In this document: piece by piece, positions 45,515 to 58,608 of the stretch
Position numbering within the stretch: the first letter of the stretch is position 1
How the letters are laid out: each line of letters starts with the position of its first letter
Origin: Takakia lepidozioides
Lineage: Eukaryota; Streptophyta; Takakiopsida; Takakiales; Takakiaceae
Direction: 5' to 3'
Assembly: GCA_030704615.1 (NCBI GenBank)
Contig: CM060734.1
Span: forward strand, 54,328,042 to 54,392,041
Length of the DNA stretch: 64,000 nt
The notes under the pieces: generated by a model
What the model was told of the DNA's origin: nothing
What the model saw: only the letters and a program-made list of their open reading frames with translations
Databases searched by the model: none
Translations under genes and position numbers: made by a program

Positions 45515-46216
45515 CGGATTTCATGAGCGGACTCCTCCAAATTGGAAATGCGGCAGATTAAACAAGTATTAAAATAATAGTTTTTTATTTGACCTTGCGT
45601 TTTTTGGACGTTCCAGATCATGTAATGCGGCGAAGATATGTCGTCAGTAACAAGTCCGCTCATGGTTTTTTAGATCCTCATGGAAATAAGTGACCGTGCA
45701 ACGGGAAATCCAGTATACCTGCAAAAGGATGTCGCATACTGGCCTGTATAGAGTATTCCGCGGTTTTACATGCTTAACATTGGAAATGAAGCTGACCCTT
45801 TTGCCGCGATTGAACCAATGGAGTCTGCACCAATACAGTCTGCAGTACTTCACAATTCTGTCTTCTTCGGGTATTCGGGTTTGCAACTGAACTGGGAAAT
45901 AAGGTGCCGCATTAGGGTTCGCAAGTGCGAAATTTCGGAGCGGTTTGGTGTTGGCGAAGGCCGCCTCTGCCAGTACCTACGACGATACTTGGAAATGCGG
46001 CGCGCATTTCCTTGTCGGAGGTCGAATGAGGAAAGCAAGTTTTCGGAAAGCAGAAAAAACATGAACCCTCCAACATACAAAAATACATGCACGTGGAAGC
46101 AAGTGAACGATATAGTAATATCTTAGTTCGAGCAAAACAGGTTACTGGTAGGCAAGACATATGTCGGACCTTTCTGTGGCCAGAGTCTGAGGTACTGGCA
46201 GCAGTACAGTTCTACT

Positions 46217-49200
46217 ATCCGAAAAAGGATGGCGTACCATTGTATTGGAACGCAAGCCAAGCTCACTGGTCCCTGGATCCATATTCAGAAGAGTGTGAAC
46301 CTCCTGGGGGGCTCAACCCTGGTGCATGTATGAAGTGATGAGTTGTGGAATTACAACGGAGTCTCTTTAGGTACACGTAGTACAAATGCTTGCAAGGGCA
46401 GTATGATGCCCCCTTGTTCGCCATGATCTGGAAAGTCGGTGCAATTGCAGGTGGTAATTCTGAAATGGTGATGGTGTACACCTCATTGCGAACAGCTGAG
46501 CCCGCCGTGGCCATCTGATACACACGCCGAATCCTGGTGGGGGCACTTCTGTCGAGCTGGATTGTACAGTTCATCCGAAGTGCATTCCCATCCTTGTCTC
46601 GTTCACTTTTGAGGGAGGTCGCCGCCTCTTCGGTTTCCCCCCAACGGTGTGTAGGATGTTAGAGCTGTGTGTCCCATTGTTCTTGCTCTCACAGGGGTCG
46701 GTGGTGGAGGCTGTGGAAGCGGAAGGAAATGGTTCTGGGGACGTCATGCGCTGCACCATCCGAAAATCCTGCGGCGGGTAAGGGCGTCGGCCTCAACCTG
46801 ACTCAGATCGCAGCCTGGTTCCACCGGCCCACACCGGGGGAGCCTCTGGCATTGTTTGTATGTTGTACTTGGGCTTTTCCATACACGCAAGTCATAATGT
46901 CGTGCTGCAGAACCAGAACTGGGTGGTCGCCTCCGCAAACTTTGCATGGACAAATCTTCCTGTAAAAGTAGGAGCAGGGACAGCCCCATCTGGATCCTCC
47001 TTATCATCTCTAAACAACGTTGCCGTGTATCCACACGAATTGCGGAACACCTTCCTCGAAACGACGGCTTTGTGCGAGCAATTTCTCCACTGTGATGCAG
47101 ACACAGTCGTCTCCACAATGGCTTGGCCATAGGCATAACAGCGGGCGGAATGTGGGGCAAGGGAGCGGTGGGAATTTTTGCACGAAATCCCCGGTTGAAG
47201 GCGACGGCGATCTGGAATTTCTTGGGCTTCCATGCTGGAAGACACATGTGCGGCAACATGACGGACCTCGAGGTGCTGTCCGATGTTCCTGTCGGATCTC
47301 CAGGAATCCTCTTCGCACCCGGGTTCCTCTTCAATCTCCGCCTGAAGGGCGAGTCCGGACGTCCCCCTAGGTGTTCACCTCTGCGGTGCAGAGGCGTCCC
47401 TTTGATCTTCTCTCGCCAATGCTGTCGCCCATTTCACTGGATTCTTGGACCTCGAAGCTGTTCGTACCAACAATTCCTCCTGTCCGGCCCAAAGCCCCAT
47501 TGTTGCCGCTCAGGAACTTGTAGTACGTGGCTTGCTGCATGATTGCTCTGTCGATGTCCTCCGTTGTGGCCGTCACTACGTCCACAGATGTGCGGCAGAA
47601 GATGACGCTCGCCAGGAGGAGTGGACCGATTCTGCCATATTCGTGTTCGGCATGTCCGTGTCGGAATCCAAGCACCGCTCCTAGAAGGACACAAACAATG
47701 GTGAGGGACCAATCGAAATGTCCGTAACAGAAAGACAAATGAACGAAAATGACAGCAGCCTACCTCCCGCATGTACTGTCCGAACTGTCGATACCGAAAA
47801 TGCCACCACCCCAACCAGCTGTGCAATGCTCCCAGATTGGTTGTCTCCACTGCACCTGACGTGTTCCACCAAGCCTCGATGATAGCAAACTTAACCTCCG
47901 CGTCATCAAATGTGGGTGCATCCTTCCACGCCGTACAAAGGACACGGTGTTCAGCCTGGAATGAGCTAGCAACAAATTTGGTAGTGTAGTGGGATAGACT
48001 CTGCATCCAATGGAATCCACAGGATCTCTCTTTCCCCTCCATTGGAACATTGGGGTCCTCACCGTACACACGCCGCACCGCTGCCCAGTTGGCCTGAGCG
48101 TTGTCTGCCATGAATCCCCTGAAATTGGGCTCTGGCAATCCCGCCCTTGCCATCTGCTCGTTTATGCCCTCCCACAGATGCATCTCGGACTGTGTGTCCT
48201 CCCCTTTCATCTCGCAGATTGCAATCGTCATGAGCCTCTTGGAGTGATAGTCATAAACATGCGCACCCATAGTCACCCACTGATGGTTTGTAATTCGCTT
48301 GATGTGATCAAACATCACCCAAGCATTCGACAAGTTTCCAGTTGTCATGCGAGTGACCAAGTCGACTCCACTCCCAGGCCCACACGTCGACATTTTGAAA
48401 ATGTAACAACGATCGGATTCGCTGCCTTGCCCTGGAAACCTGCTACCTTGGATGTAGTCATATCCAGTCATTCGTTTCACCTCCAGGATTGAGTACATGT
48501 CCGACCCCCTGCCGAACTCCTGCTTGCAAGATACGATGTGATTCCGCACATTCGGACTACAAACGTGCGAGACGGACTCCAAGAGGTCACGCATCTCGTC
48601 TTCGGTCAAGGGCTCTCGGTCGGAACCATCTTCAGACATGATTTTGCCAAGAGCAATCTTGTGGGCTGCCTTCAGCTGAATCTGCTTTGGTCTGGCTCCG
48701 GGGCTCAATTTCACCTCCTCTTTTATGATGTCGTGTGCTTCCTGCACAGCCTCACGCATGTTGCCTCTCGCCAAGGGGTGGCAGTGGACCCCAACGTGTA
48801 TGCAAGCTCTAGTCAAGTCCGGGAGCAAATGGATTACGTAATATTGCTTGGCTCTGCACATGGACATGCACGTCGGTGGTTCTTTGCAATGTGCACACTT
48901 GAAAGAACCCGCAGGAGCTTGGCTGGAGACAATGAATGGATGATGCGTTGTGCCAGTCCAATCCGTCTCGTTTCTCCGCCCTCCTTTGGAGAGAAAGTGG
49001 AAGCAGGTGGGATTGAGGCACCTCAGCTTCCCCGCACAGAGGACATATCGTACACGAACACCATCAGCAATTTTCGTGCTACTGGTCTTCGTCACACACC
49101 AGGGGTGTCCGTCATGCTTTCGATCCATGTCTGTTAACATCCCGGAGGCTTTCTTTGACGAAGAAACAGGTGGAAACTCGAAGATGACATTGCCATCGAC

Positions 49201-50192
49201 TTCGGGAGGCAGAAAAGTTACCTTTCTGACTGGGAATTTGGCATAGTCGAGAGCAGCCAGCTCGGAGCGAGAACCATCGAGGTGATGTTGTCGTAGGAGC
49301 TGCACAATGGACCGGGTTGGAGTTATGCTCGAGGGCACATGCGTAGCACCTACAGAGACGTCCATGCCGGATTTGAACGACCGTGTGGAGGACATGGGTA
49401 CCTCAATGCAATCATCTTCCTCGTCGGAAATGTCGAATACGTCCACACGAGAAGCTATGGAGGGTCTTGACGGTCCAGGTCGGGAATGATTATCGTTGCA
49501 TACCTCTCTGTTGGCAGTGGCCGCCTCTCGGTTTCCGGACTCCTTTGTGGATGGTGTGGGCAGCGACTGATTCGGAAAGGGAATGGGCATTCCCACAGCT
49601 CGGTACAGGATGGTGTCTGACGGGGGAACGTGCCATTCGATTCCGCAACCTCCGTCGTTACCTAGCACGACAATGGTCTCGTCAACCTGTCCAGGAACAT
49701 CCTTCCTTTCTTCTTCCAAATAAACTGTGCCCGGTTTGAGCTTGAATTTGGAACAAAGGTAAGTTTCAGTCACTCTGCAAAGTCCTCCCTCGTTTGGGAT
49801 CCAGGCTCTCCCAAGTTGCGGAGGACAGCAAACTATAGCGTAGGAATTCGGAGCCATCGAACACCGCACGGAGTTGGCAAGTGCGAGGTTCAGTATAGCG
49901 ACAGACCAAGGCTCACAGGCACCATCTAAGTGGATCTGCGGAGTCCATCGACAATTGGAAGTCGCACATTGAAGTGGAAAGTATTGTTTCAAGCTACATG
50001 CATGAAGGTGGGAGGTTTGATTCCATAGCCAGTGAGTAGGACAATGATGGCCGATTCGGCGACGAAATAACATCTCCTGACAGTTTCTCCTGAGGGTGGA
50101 TCCAGCAGTATTCTCGGTGCAGACAGGAACGTTCGCACTGACAAGTGCCAGGACTGCTGGTTAAAACGGTCAGACAACCAAGTTGTGCTCAT
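46217..50192 (-). CDS. Mutator-like transposase, copy C (SWIM finger disrupted)
   Basis: The copy C version of the transposase. The main frame (50,073-47,434, 879 codons) is uninterrupted through the Cys/His cluster and the first two catalytic Asp positions to CGFHWMQ. After the intron the reading ERCLDSDTDMPNTNMAES is in frame here, unlike copy B. The start is probably the ATG complementary to 50,190-50,192, with an intron before the long frame. A missing base and an added base near 46,455 turn ELPTCNC into ELPPAIAPTF and remove the first two cysteines of the SWIM finger. Further indels follow around 46,300. The catalytic half looks good and the C-terminal DNA-binding half is broken. Confidence 0.8.
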
Positions 50193-50280
50193 CAAGACTG
50201 GCCGCAATTGTGTTGTTTCGGAACAATGCAACCCATTGAGGTTCCAGATTTCCCGTCACGAGTGATTCTGTCGATTGCTG

Positions 50281-51985
50281 GTGGACGGAAATACGGCGCC
50301 GCATTTCCGTATTGCATCTTGGTCATGCAACAGAGCGACGGAAATGCGGCACCGAGTTTCCGTCCGGGGGAAACCTTTATACTCTCCAGAACGGAAATGC
50401 GGTAACGCATTTCCATCCAGCAAGCACGGTATGTGAAGGTGGAACGGAAATGCGGTACCGCATTTCCGTTCTGATTGAGATTTATGAACAACGGGAACAG
50501 AAATGCGGCACCGCATTTCCGTCCGAGTCGCACTTTTCGACATTCCAGAACGGGAATGCGGCGCCGCATTTCCATTTTGTATCTGATGCATGGAGCTGAG
50601 GGATAGAAATGCTGCAGCACATTTCCGTCCTTAAAAGACATTCATACTCTCGAGAACGGAAATGCGGTACCGCATTTTCATTCAACAAGCACGGTATGTG
50701 AAGGTGGAACGGAAATGCGGTACCGCATTTCCGTTCTGATTGAGAATTATGAACAACGGGAACAGAAATGCGGCACCGCATTTCCGTCAAAGTCGCACTT
50801 TTCGACATTCCATAAAGGAAATGCGGCGCCGCATTTCCATTTTGTATCTGATGCCTGGAGCCGAGTAAGATTCCGACAGCTTCATACAGCGCAATTCCGA
50901 CCGGTTGAGACATTCACACTATCCAGAACGGAAATGCGGCACCGCATTTCCGTTCTGACTGAAAATCGTGAACTATCTGAACTGAAATGCGGCACCGTAT
51001 TTCCATCCGAGTCGCACCTACCATCATTCCAGAACGGAAATGCGGCACCGCATTTCCGTTCTGACTGAAAATCGTGAACCATCGGAACTGAAATGCGGCA
51101 ACGTATTTCCATCCGAGTCGCACCTACCATCATTCCAGAACGGAAATGCGGCACCGCATTTCCGTTCTGACTGAAAATCGTGAACCATCGGAACTGAAAT
51201 GCGGCAGCGCATTTCCATCCGAGTCGCACCTCCCAACATTCCAGAACGGAATGTATTAGATTTAAAAGGGAAATGCGGCACCGCATTTCCGTTCTGATGA
51301 AATATCCTGAAACATCGGAATTGAAATGCGGTACCGCATTTCCGTCGGAGTCCCACCATCCGACATTCCAAAACGGAAATGCGGCACCGCATTTCCGTTT
51401 TGTATGTGAGGCATGGAGCTGTGGAACGAAAATGCGGGAAGGCATTTCCGCCAGCGGTACCGCATTTCCATTCTGACTGAAAATCGTGCGCAACGGGTAC
51501 AGAAATGCGGCACCGCATTTCCGTTCGAGTCGCACCTTCCGACATTCTCGAACGGAAATGCGGCGCCGCATTTCCGTTTTGTATATTCGGCCTGGAGCTG
51601 TGCTACGGAAATGTGTTGCCGCATTTCCATCCATGTGAGACCTTCAACCTTTCCAGACCGGAAATGCGACACCGCATTTCTGTCCAGGTGAGACCTCTAT
51701 ACTTTCCCGAACGGAAATGTGGCACGGCATTTCCATTCATCAACTAACGTATGTGAAGTGGGAACGGAAATGCGGCGCCGCATTTCCCTTCTGAATCTCA
51801 TACTTGGAGCTGTGGGACGGAAATGCGGCACCGTATTTCCGTTCAACAACTAAGGTATGTGAAGGTGGAACGGAAATGCGGTGCCGCATTTTCTTCCAAC
51901 AAGTACGGATGTGTAGCAGAGTGATCGTACTTAACGGAAATGCGGCGCCGCATTCGCATTCTCGCTCCAACTCATCAGACGCTGG
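50281..51985. repeat. regular palindrome array between divergent genes, copy C
   Basis: Mirror copy of 36,666-38,236, with some differences in unit number. One extra unit set lies near 50,600-50,700 (CTGCAGCAC variant), and parts are rearranged near 51,440. It has the same half-site, the same spacing of about 53 bp and the same spacer classes. Confidence 0.9.
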
Positions 51986-52392
51986 GACGGAAATGCCTTG
52001 AAATGTGAACACGTGGAGCAACGGAATTGCTGCACATGTCGGCACTCTATCTGACTGAAGGGGCATGAGGCGGCGCGGCCTGACCGTTGGATAATGATGT
52101 TTGATTTTCGGACGGCGGGCGTACCCTCAACGATTCGAATTTCGTAATGACGCAAACTCCACGAGGAGACACTTTCGTCCAACCTTTCGAACCCAAGTGG
52201 TGCATCACCGCCGTTTCATCTACTTTTGTCGTGTCTCCTCAGTCACCCCTCTCGCGCCCTTTCCATCTGCACTCTTTGCCCCTTTTCCCTCTCTCTGTTC
52301 TTCTTATGCTCGAACCTGAGAGGGGGGGAGTTCGTGCACCAGACAGGAGACCTCGTCGCAAGCTCCGGAAATTATACTTCGGACGTAGGCCA
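51986..52392 (+). promoter_or_regulatory. likely 5' flank of the ParB-methyltransferase gene, copy C
   Basis: Sequence between the array and the gene start. A C/T-rich stretch (about 52,245-52,312) resembles a pyrimidine patch or 5' leader. No TATA box was identified with confidence. Confidence 0.35.
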
Positions 52393-55300
52393 ATGCCGAA
52401 GGGAGGAAGCAGATGCGTCTACAGGAGGAGATTGCCATCTCCGAGCAGCAGGCCACTCAGGCAACCCAGCCACCAGTGAGAGCTCCATGCGATCGGGCTG
52501 CGCGCAGCTGATCGAGCACCGAACCCCCCATTTTGCTTCTGTAATTCTTAGACTGAATGCTAGGAGACTTGAATGCAGAACATGTTTGCATGCCTAACAG
52601 GAAAGGTGGACGTGCTGGAGGGATCGCAGGAATCCGAAGAGCCGCAGGAAGAGTCCGAGGAGCTAGCTGCAGCACGTACACCCACCCGATCCCCGAGCGC
52701 GGGTACTCCTGCCGGGCCTAGCCCTCTGCGATTCAAAGACGCGTCTTCGAAGGGCAAGTTCAAAGTCTCAGAGATCGACTCGCGTTCTTCGATCATGGAG
52801 AATCGCCAGCAGGGGTCGGGCCCTTCTCCAGCAAAGTCGAAGAAGAAGCAGCCCGTCCCTCTACTGGCTTCTGAACCGGCTCAGGCCGATTCACCCCCCC
52901 AACGCGAATGAAGCAGCAGGGTAGAAGACAGATTCTATTGCAGCAGACACCTTCACCTGCAAGGATGAGGAAGCAGAAGGCAATCAGGGCGACGGCCGAA
53001 CAATCTCCCGCAAAACCGCTTCCACGAGCTGAAGCTCAGTTCCTGGAGGATTTCCCGCCTGCAGATGTTGGGGCCGACTCTGCTGCAGCGAAGGCAATGG
53101 GATCGACCGTTGATCTCGATTTGGTACCGGAGGAGGGTGCTGCCGCTGAACGTTCGCAGGCAGACCTCACCACCGATGAGCTAGCAGGCCCGGAGGAGGC
53201 CTCTGCAGTGGCAGAATTGCCCGCACACAGGCCCCAGAGTGCAGCTCCAGTTGAGGATGCTCCACCTGCTCAGCCACTACCGGCACCTACAGACATGTCT
53301 CCGGAGGATTTCAAAAGTGCAGCGGATAAAATGTTGGAGGAGACACACAGTAGCATTGGCAGAGTTCTGGGCAGCAGGGTATTCCAGCGGACTCTTCGAA
53401 TCCCACTCTGTCGCATGGTCTCCCTTCCCATCGTCAGGCAGGCCCTTCCCGGAGATGTGGATAAGCTCAAGTTCGCATTTCGAGAAGGGTACCGTCTGGG
53501 ATCGGCAGCGTTTTACGTTTCCATAGAGAATGAGGACGGCGAAACCCGTGGACCCACTGCCGATGAATTGTCAACGTGGGATACCCACTGGCACACTCGC
53601 AACCACGAATTCGAGGCGACGCTGAAGGGTGATCCCGACTTCGGCCATATGTCGGGAAAAATGTTCTTTGTGTGGGACGGGAATCACCGACTTCTCGCCT
53701 GGTGGGAGTACATCAAGCAGAACCATGCCAAGCACATTGGCTGGCATTACATGGTGGAGTGTGTCATCCTCAAGGTGAAGGCGGCAGACTCCTCCCTCCT
53801 CAAGAATGCCATGGCGGACCTCAACTCGTAAGATACTCATACCCTCCCTAGCACATTCGAAATGCGGTGCCGCATTTCGGTTTCCATTCTGGTTTGATTC
53901 CGTGCTTCCGTGTACTGAACTGGAGAGTGTGCCTTGCAGGGTCACTGAGAATGCGTACGTGCATACCCACATGGCACATATGCTGTACAGGGTGAGGAAA
54001 ACTGGTCTTACTGATCCGCAGATGTTTGCGGAAATGCTGGAGCCGGAGCTCATTCAGAAAGCCGTTGCAAAAACAGACCGGACATGGTATCGTCTCACTA
54101 TGGATGGAATGGTGGAGGTGATATACGAAGTAAGTCGTGCTCCAATTTCCCTCTGCTCATCCTTCCCCAATTTCCAGTAATGTTTCCACATGAATCGAAT
54201 GTAACGCTTCTGCATGTTTTTGTTGGCAGTCAAACATCAAGCTGGATTTGGCCCATGCCAAACGCTTCTTCATGGAAAGTGAGGGGCAGGTCAAAACGTT
54301 GCAGTCATTGACTGAGCACTTGAAGGAAGCCGGTGTCAAGTCCAGAACCAAATACAAGTCAAAGCTTGTGAAGCTGGTGGCAATTGCAGATCCGGCACTT
54401 GGAAAGGACTTCATCCCCGAGATTGCAAAACACTATTCTCGGGCCATGCAGCCGACCATGCAATTGGAGAAACTGCATCACCTCTCAACGGCATGTGTGG
54501 AGGCGAAAGAGAAGGTGAGGTTTCAATGCACTGAATTTCCTTCCTAGCAATAGCCACTCTCTTCCAGCCACTGACATTGGATCGGAAATGGCAGACACGG
54601 TGGCTGTCGATCTGGAATGCATCCGAGAGCATAAGGACAATGTGGTCTTTTCCACTGGAAGTTTCCGACCCTGCAGTGGATGTGTGGCTCAACCGTATGA
54701 CTTGGTGGTTCCAGGTAATTCAAGGTACTTCCCCAGATTTGCTTTTCTGACATGAATTCCCTGAACTGCTACGTGACAATGCATTTGGGAATGGCAGGTA
54801 ATGTCGAATGCAAAGGAGCAAGTCGTAATGCACACAAATTCGTTCGGCTTGTACGTCAAATGGGATGGAACACAGACATTGGAAGACTACGTGACACGTT
54901 TCAGATGTGCGTACAAGGACAACCTTTTCGCCAGAGAGCTACAGACAGCAAGAAGGAGCGTGGAGTTTACACATCAGGAGGGAGCGGGGAAAGCTGCAAT
55001 GCGAATTGTTTACAGGTGAAGCACAGCTGCCCTTGTATGCGAAGCCTGGTTACGAGGTTTGTCTCGGAAATGCGGCACCGCATTCGCATTTTATGTTTTC
55101 GGTGGCACTCTGCCAGTAGGTTGGTCTCAACTTTTGCTCACGCATGCTGACTGCCTTGCAGGTATATGAAATACGTGCTCCTTCAGACAGGGGCCCTGGC
55201 TCAAGAGCCCCCGTTCTTCATGGCTTGGACCGTGGCGGGCCCAAGCTGTGTCTACACACCCGAGATGCAGAAACAATGGCATCCCGCGCATCTCGTTGGA

Positions 55301-57514
55301 TGCCCGTGGTACCTGGACATGTCTGGCGGTATTGTTGACGAGTCTGAGAAAGATCTGCACGCCTTGGCAGAAGAGAAGAGAAAGGAAAGACGTGTCCCTG
55401 CTGGGCCAAAGTCGGCAAAGGAATCTGCTGCTCTGGAAGAATCCAGAAAGGCAGCTGAGATGGCACAAAAGACGGTGGATGCAGCTGTGCAGGCCCAACA
55501 GAAGGGGTCGAAGAAGAGGACTCGCCAGCAAGGAGCAGCTGTTGTGACACCCGCCAAAACGAAGAAGCAGAAACAGCCTGTTCAGGAAGAGGGTGAGGAA
55601 GAGGACTCCGATGGAGACTTTGCAACCAGCCCACCCCCCAAACGCAGGCTGCCTCCCCTGTGCCCACCGTTGTCACCAGAGGCACGAGAACTGGCTCGGC
55701 AAAGAAGGCACTCTTCAACCCCCCAGGGGGGCACCCTTTCGAGCCGGTGGAAATGAAGAGGCCGAAAGTGGCTCCCGAAACTGTAGTCCAGTGTGTAAAT
55801 GAGAGTTTCTTGGCGGCTTTGGATGGACGGGCAGCCAAGTTGGCATACATGAAGACCATGGAGGGTCTGAAGGGCAGAGCACTGAAGAAGGCGACTGCCG
55901 AAGAGCCTTCCGACACCCCAGGATTTCAGAATATGGTCTCGTTCTTTGAGAGGGTGTGTGCAGACAAGGATTGTAGGAGGGGCGGAAATGCCACCGAGTG
56001 GTCTTGCGATATGATCATCTTGGATATTCCGGACGGAGAGCCTGTGGAAGGACTGCAAGCTTTGCCATCTTGGAACAGGTACTCGGAGGACTTTTGGAAG
56101 AAAGGATTCGGGCTTGCCCGCATGGTGTTGGACGACAGAGGCTGTGTGGTTGTCCTGGCGAGCAGAGGAAAAAACACTCAGACAGGAATTGCGAAGTGGA
56201 CCCGCAAGAGCGCCGTCCCGATTCTGAAAAAGAAGTGGACGTGCATCAACACACTGGGCCTTCGGTCGGAAGGGAAGAAGGTGATTACGACACTGGCACT
56301 CGTCCATTCATTTGCTTGGGTGCTTTCAAATGCGGTGCCGCATTCGGTTTCTAATCGTTTTCCCCCTGTGTATGCAGACGAAGCAGTTCGATGCATACTG
56401 CTTTGTGAAGGAAAACTCCACCTTTGCTTTCCGGAAGGAGGGAGGAAAGGTTGACCCGAACTGCGACCCACTCGATTACGACGTTCTGTTCAACAACGTT
56501 CCCAAGGAACTTCTCCCTCATAGCCTCACTTCAACGGAACCCCTGCGGTACTCACGGACTCGGAGCCCTGCCTTCATTCAGACAATTATGGAGACATGCA
56601 CAGACGTGGAGGGCACAGTGCTGGACCTCATCTGTGGGACAGGTATGCAGAATCTTGATCTCTGCTGTTCTGCAAATTCTCGTTAGGATGTAGTTCGCAA
56701 CATCTGAAGCGCCATGTGGTAATGTGTGGATGGCATTGTAACAGGTGCCTCAATGTGGGCTGGGCGGTTTTCCGACCGGCACCTCTTTGCCTACGAGGAG
56801 GATTCATCCGTGTGGGGATCCCATCTGGAGGGGCTGCAACGGAATGTGAAGGCTCCCGACAGAGCGGAAGTCTCCTCGGATTCGTCGGAGTCCGAGGAAG
56901 ACACAGTGGACATTGATGCAGAGGAGAACCCGGAATACGAGTGAGTGCAAACATTGTAAGTTTGCAAAGCCTTCTGGGTCATTTATGTCAAAGGAATTTC
57001 CCGACTGTGGTTCTCATTAGTCTCGTTGATGATTGTCATGTGCAGGATTGCAGGGTCCGGGTCGAAGCATGTAGGGCCTACACTTCCTGCCAGGAAGAAT
57101 GTCCCGTTCTTTGCGAGGGCCGACTTCATGACGAGCCCGGTGAGGGACTACTCCCTTCCTAGTTATGCAGCTAAACTCGCAAATACAGCGATTAGAAGAA
57201 GTGAGAATCCCAGTAAAGTAGAGCAGATTTTGGAGAGGGCTAGGGAGGACAGAAGGATAAGGAAAGAGTTGGCAGCAGCTCAGACAGGTAGACGGGTACG
57301 AAAGTACATATGTGATTCAGCGGATGAGAGCGACGCAGACAGGGAGGAGGACGACCCAACGGAGGTGAGATGGACAGTTCCGCAAGGGGAAGATGGGATT
57401 TTTGAAAGCCTGGCCAACGAGCAGTCCGCTGGAGATGAGAGAGGCACTGAGGGGGTGGAGGAGGAGCAGGACAGTCTAGAACAGGATGAGGATTCGGATG
57501 ATTTTCAAGATTAA
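52393..57514 (+). CDS. ParB-like domain / DNA N4C-N6A methyltransferase fusion, copy C
   Basis: A ten-exon gene of about 1,420 codons. Exons: 52,393-52,475; 52,579-53,827; 53,940-54,129; 54,230-54,514; 54,568-54,714; 54,798-55,015; 55,162-56,319; 56,378-56,642; 56,745-56,940; 57,046-57,514. All introns are GT-AG, 53-146 bp, and most join in phase. The N-terminus is disordered. Residues about 320-420 (IPLCRMVSLPIV ... VWDGNHRLLAW) match the ParB/sulfiredoxin-like fold, with its DGxHR signature. After an uncharacterised middle and a Lys-rich linker come the methyltransferase motifs in the order of beta-type N4C/N6A enzymes: the catalytic-loop position as DMIILDIPDGEP (about residue 1,010), then LVLDD...VVVLAS, then SAM-binding LDLICGTGASMW (about 1,190, formed across a splice junction). 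The tail is acidic. ParB-methyltransferase fusions are known in bacteria and phages. Copy C has indels in G or C runs (near 52,403, 52,892 and 55,635). Confidence 0.78.
53828..53939 (+). other. intron containing a perfect 22-bp palindrome
   Basis: GTAAGA...TTGCAG joins TC to G in phase. It contains CGAAATGCGG-TG-CCGCATTTCG at 53,858-53,879, the motif of the intergenic arrays. Confidence 0.75.
55016..55161 (+). other. intron containing a GGAAATGCGG palindrome
   Basis: GTGAAG...TTGCAG; the joined codons read VYRYMKYV. A palindrome with centre CA lies at about 55,068-55,088. Confidence 0.7.
56320..56377 (+). other. 58-bp intron built around a palindrome
   Basis: GTGCTT...ATGCAG separates SFAW from TKQFDAY in phase 0. 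AATGCGGTGCCGCATT occupies 56,329-56,344, more than a quarter of the intron. Confidence 0.75.
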
Positions 57515-57559
57515 TAGAATTTTAATGAAGTCTCTGTAAATGTAAATTCTCTTCCAGAG

Positions 57560-57568
57560 TATATAAAG
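57560..57568 (+). promoter_or_regulatory. TATA-like box upstream of the array and accessory gene, copy C
   Basis: TATATAAAG stands 46 bp after the methyltransferase stop, upstream of the second palindrome array. It is placed to drive a transcript through the array into the accessory gene. The role is inferred. Confidence 0.4.
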
Positions 57569-57649
57569 AAAATTCTGCCCGACATTCGTGACCCCTCTCC
57601 AGTGTGCATTCCAGCCACACAATCGCCCAAACCAGGACGCTCCCAAAAT

Positions 57650-58400
57650 CAGAAATGGGACAGGGCATTTCCAAAATTTTGGCAACTCTAAGAACCTCTT
57701 TTGGAAATGCGGCACCGCATTTCCAAAACAGGGGAGGGACTAATTTTTCCATTTCAATGTTGGCATAGTAAAAAGTAATCTGAATTGGGAATGCGGTGCC
57801 GCATTTCCAAAATTTCCTTTGTCCACACGCCAGTTTTGGCCTCTCCCGCTCATTGCATGGATGCCACCACGCTTACAGAGGTCGAACAAGGAGGTCGAAC
57901 AAGGAGGCCGACATGGCGGGATTGGAAATGCGGTGCCGCATTTCCATATTGGGGATGGTGGTTGTTCGAACTGCAGACCCATCAACAAAAACTGGCACCG
58001 CATTCCATTGTAAAAAAAAAGTCGATGACGGACATGGAAATGCGGCGCCGCATTTCCAGAACGGACATCGCAATTTGTCAATTTGCAGACCCTCTCTCGG
58101 AAATGCGGTAACGCATTCCATCGCGCTGGTCGGAAATAGGTGCACTTTTCGAAGTGTTGGACGGAAATGCGGCACCGCATTCCCTTGTCCAAAAAGAAGT
58201 TTCCATTGCCAAGCTGGAAATGCGTCGCCGCATTTGCAATGCCAACCTCGTTTTCTGATCAATTTATAGACCCGTGTTGGTATTTCGTGTACCTGGACGG
58301 AAATGATGCACCGCATTTTCTTGTCCCACATGGAAATGCGGTGCCGCATTTCGATGTCCGACATGGAAATGCGGTGCCGCATTTCGATGTCCGACATGGC
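57650..58400. repeat. palindrome array downstream of the methyltransferase gene, copy C
   Basis: About ten to twelve GGAAATGCGG-type palindromes at irregular spacing. Two identical units at 58,331 and 58,368 are each preceded by CGACATGGAAATGC-like text, indicating a recent local duplication. Confidence 0.85.
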
Positions 58401-58608
58401 GTTACTCTGGTATATTCTTGACACATGACTCACATACCGGTTACTCTGCTTTATTCAACCAGACAGACAAATTGTAGAAATGAGACATCAAATTGTAAAC
58501 AGTGGGCCAAATCCGAGAGTTATTCAACACAATGAAACACAGTCATACAGAAGTGAGGTACATTCCAGGGCACACTCCAGGGCACATTTAAATTTCCCCC
58601 CTACAGGA

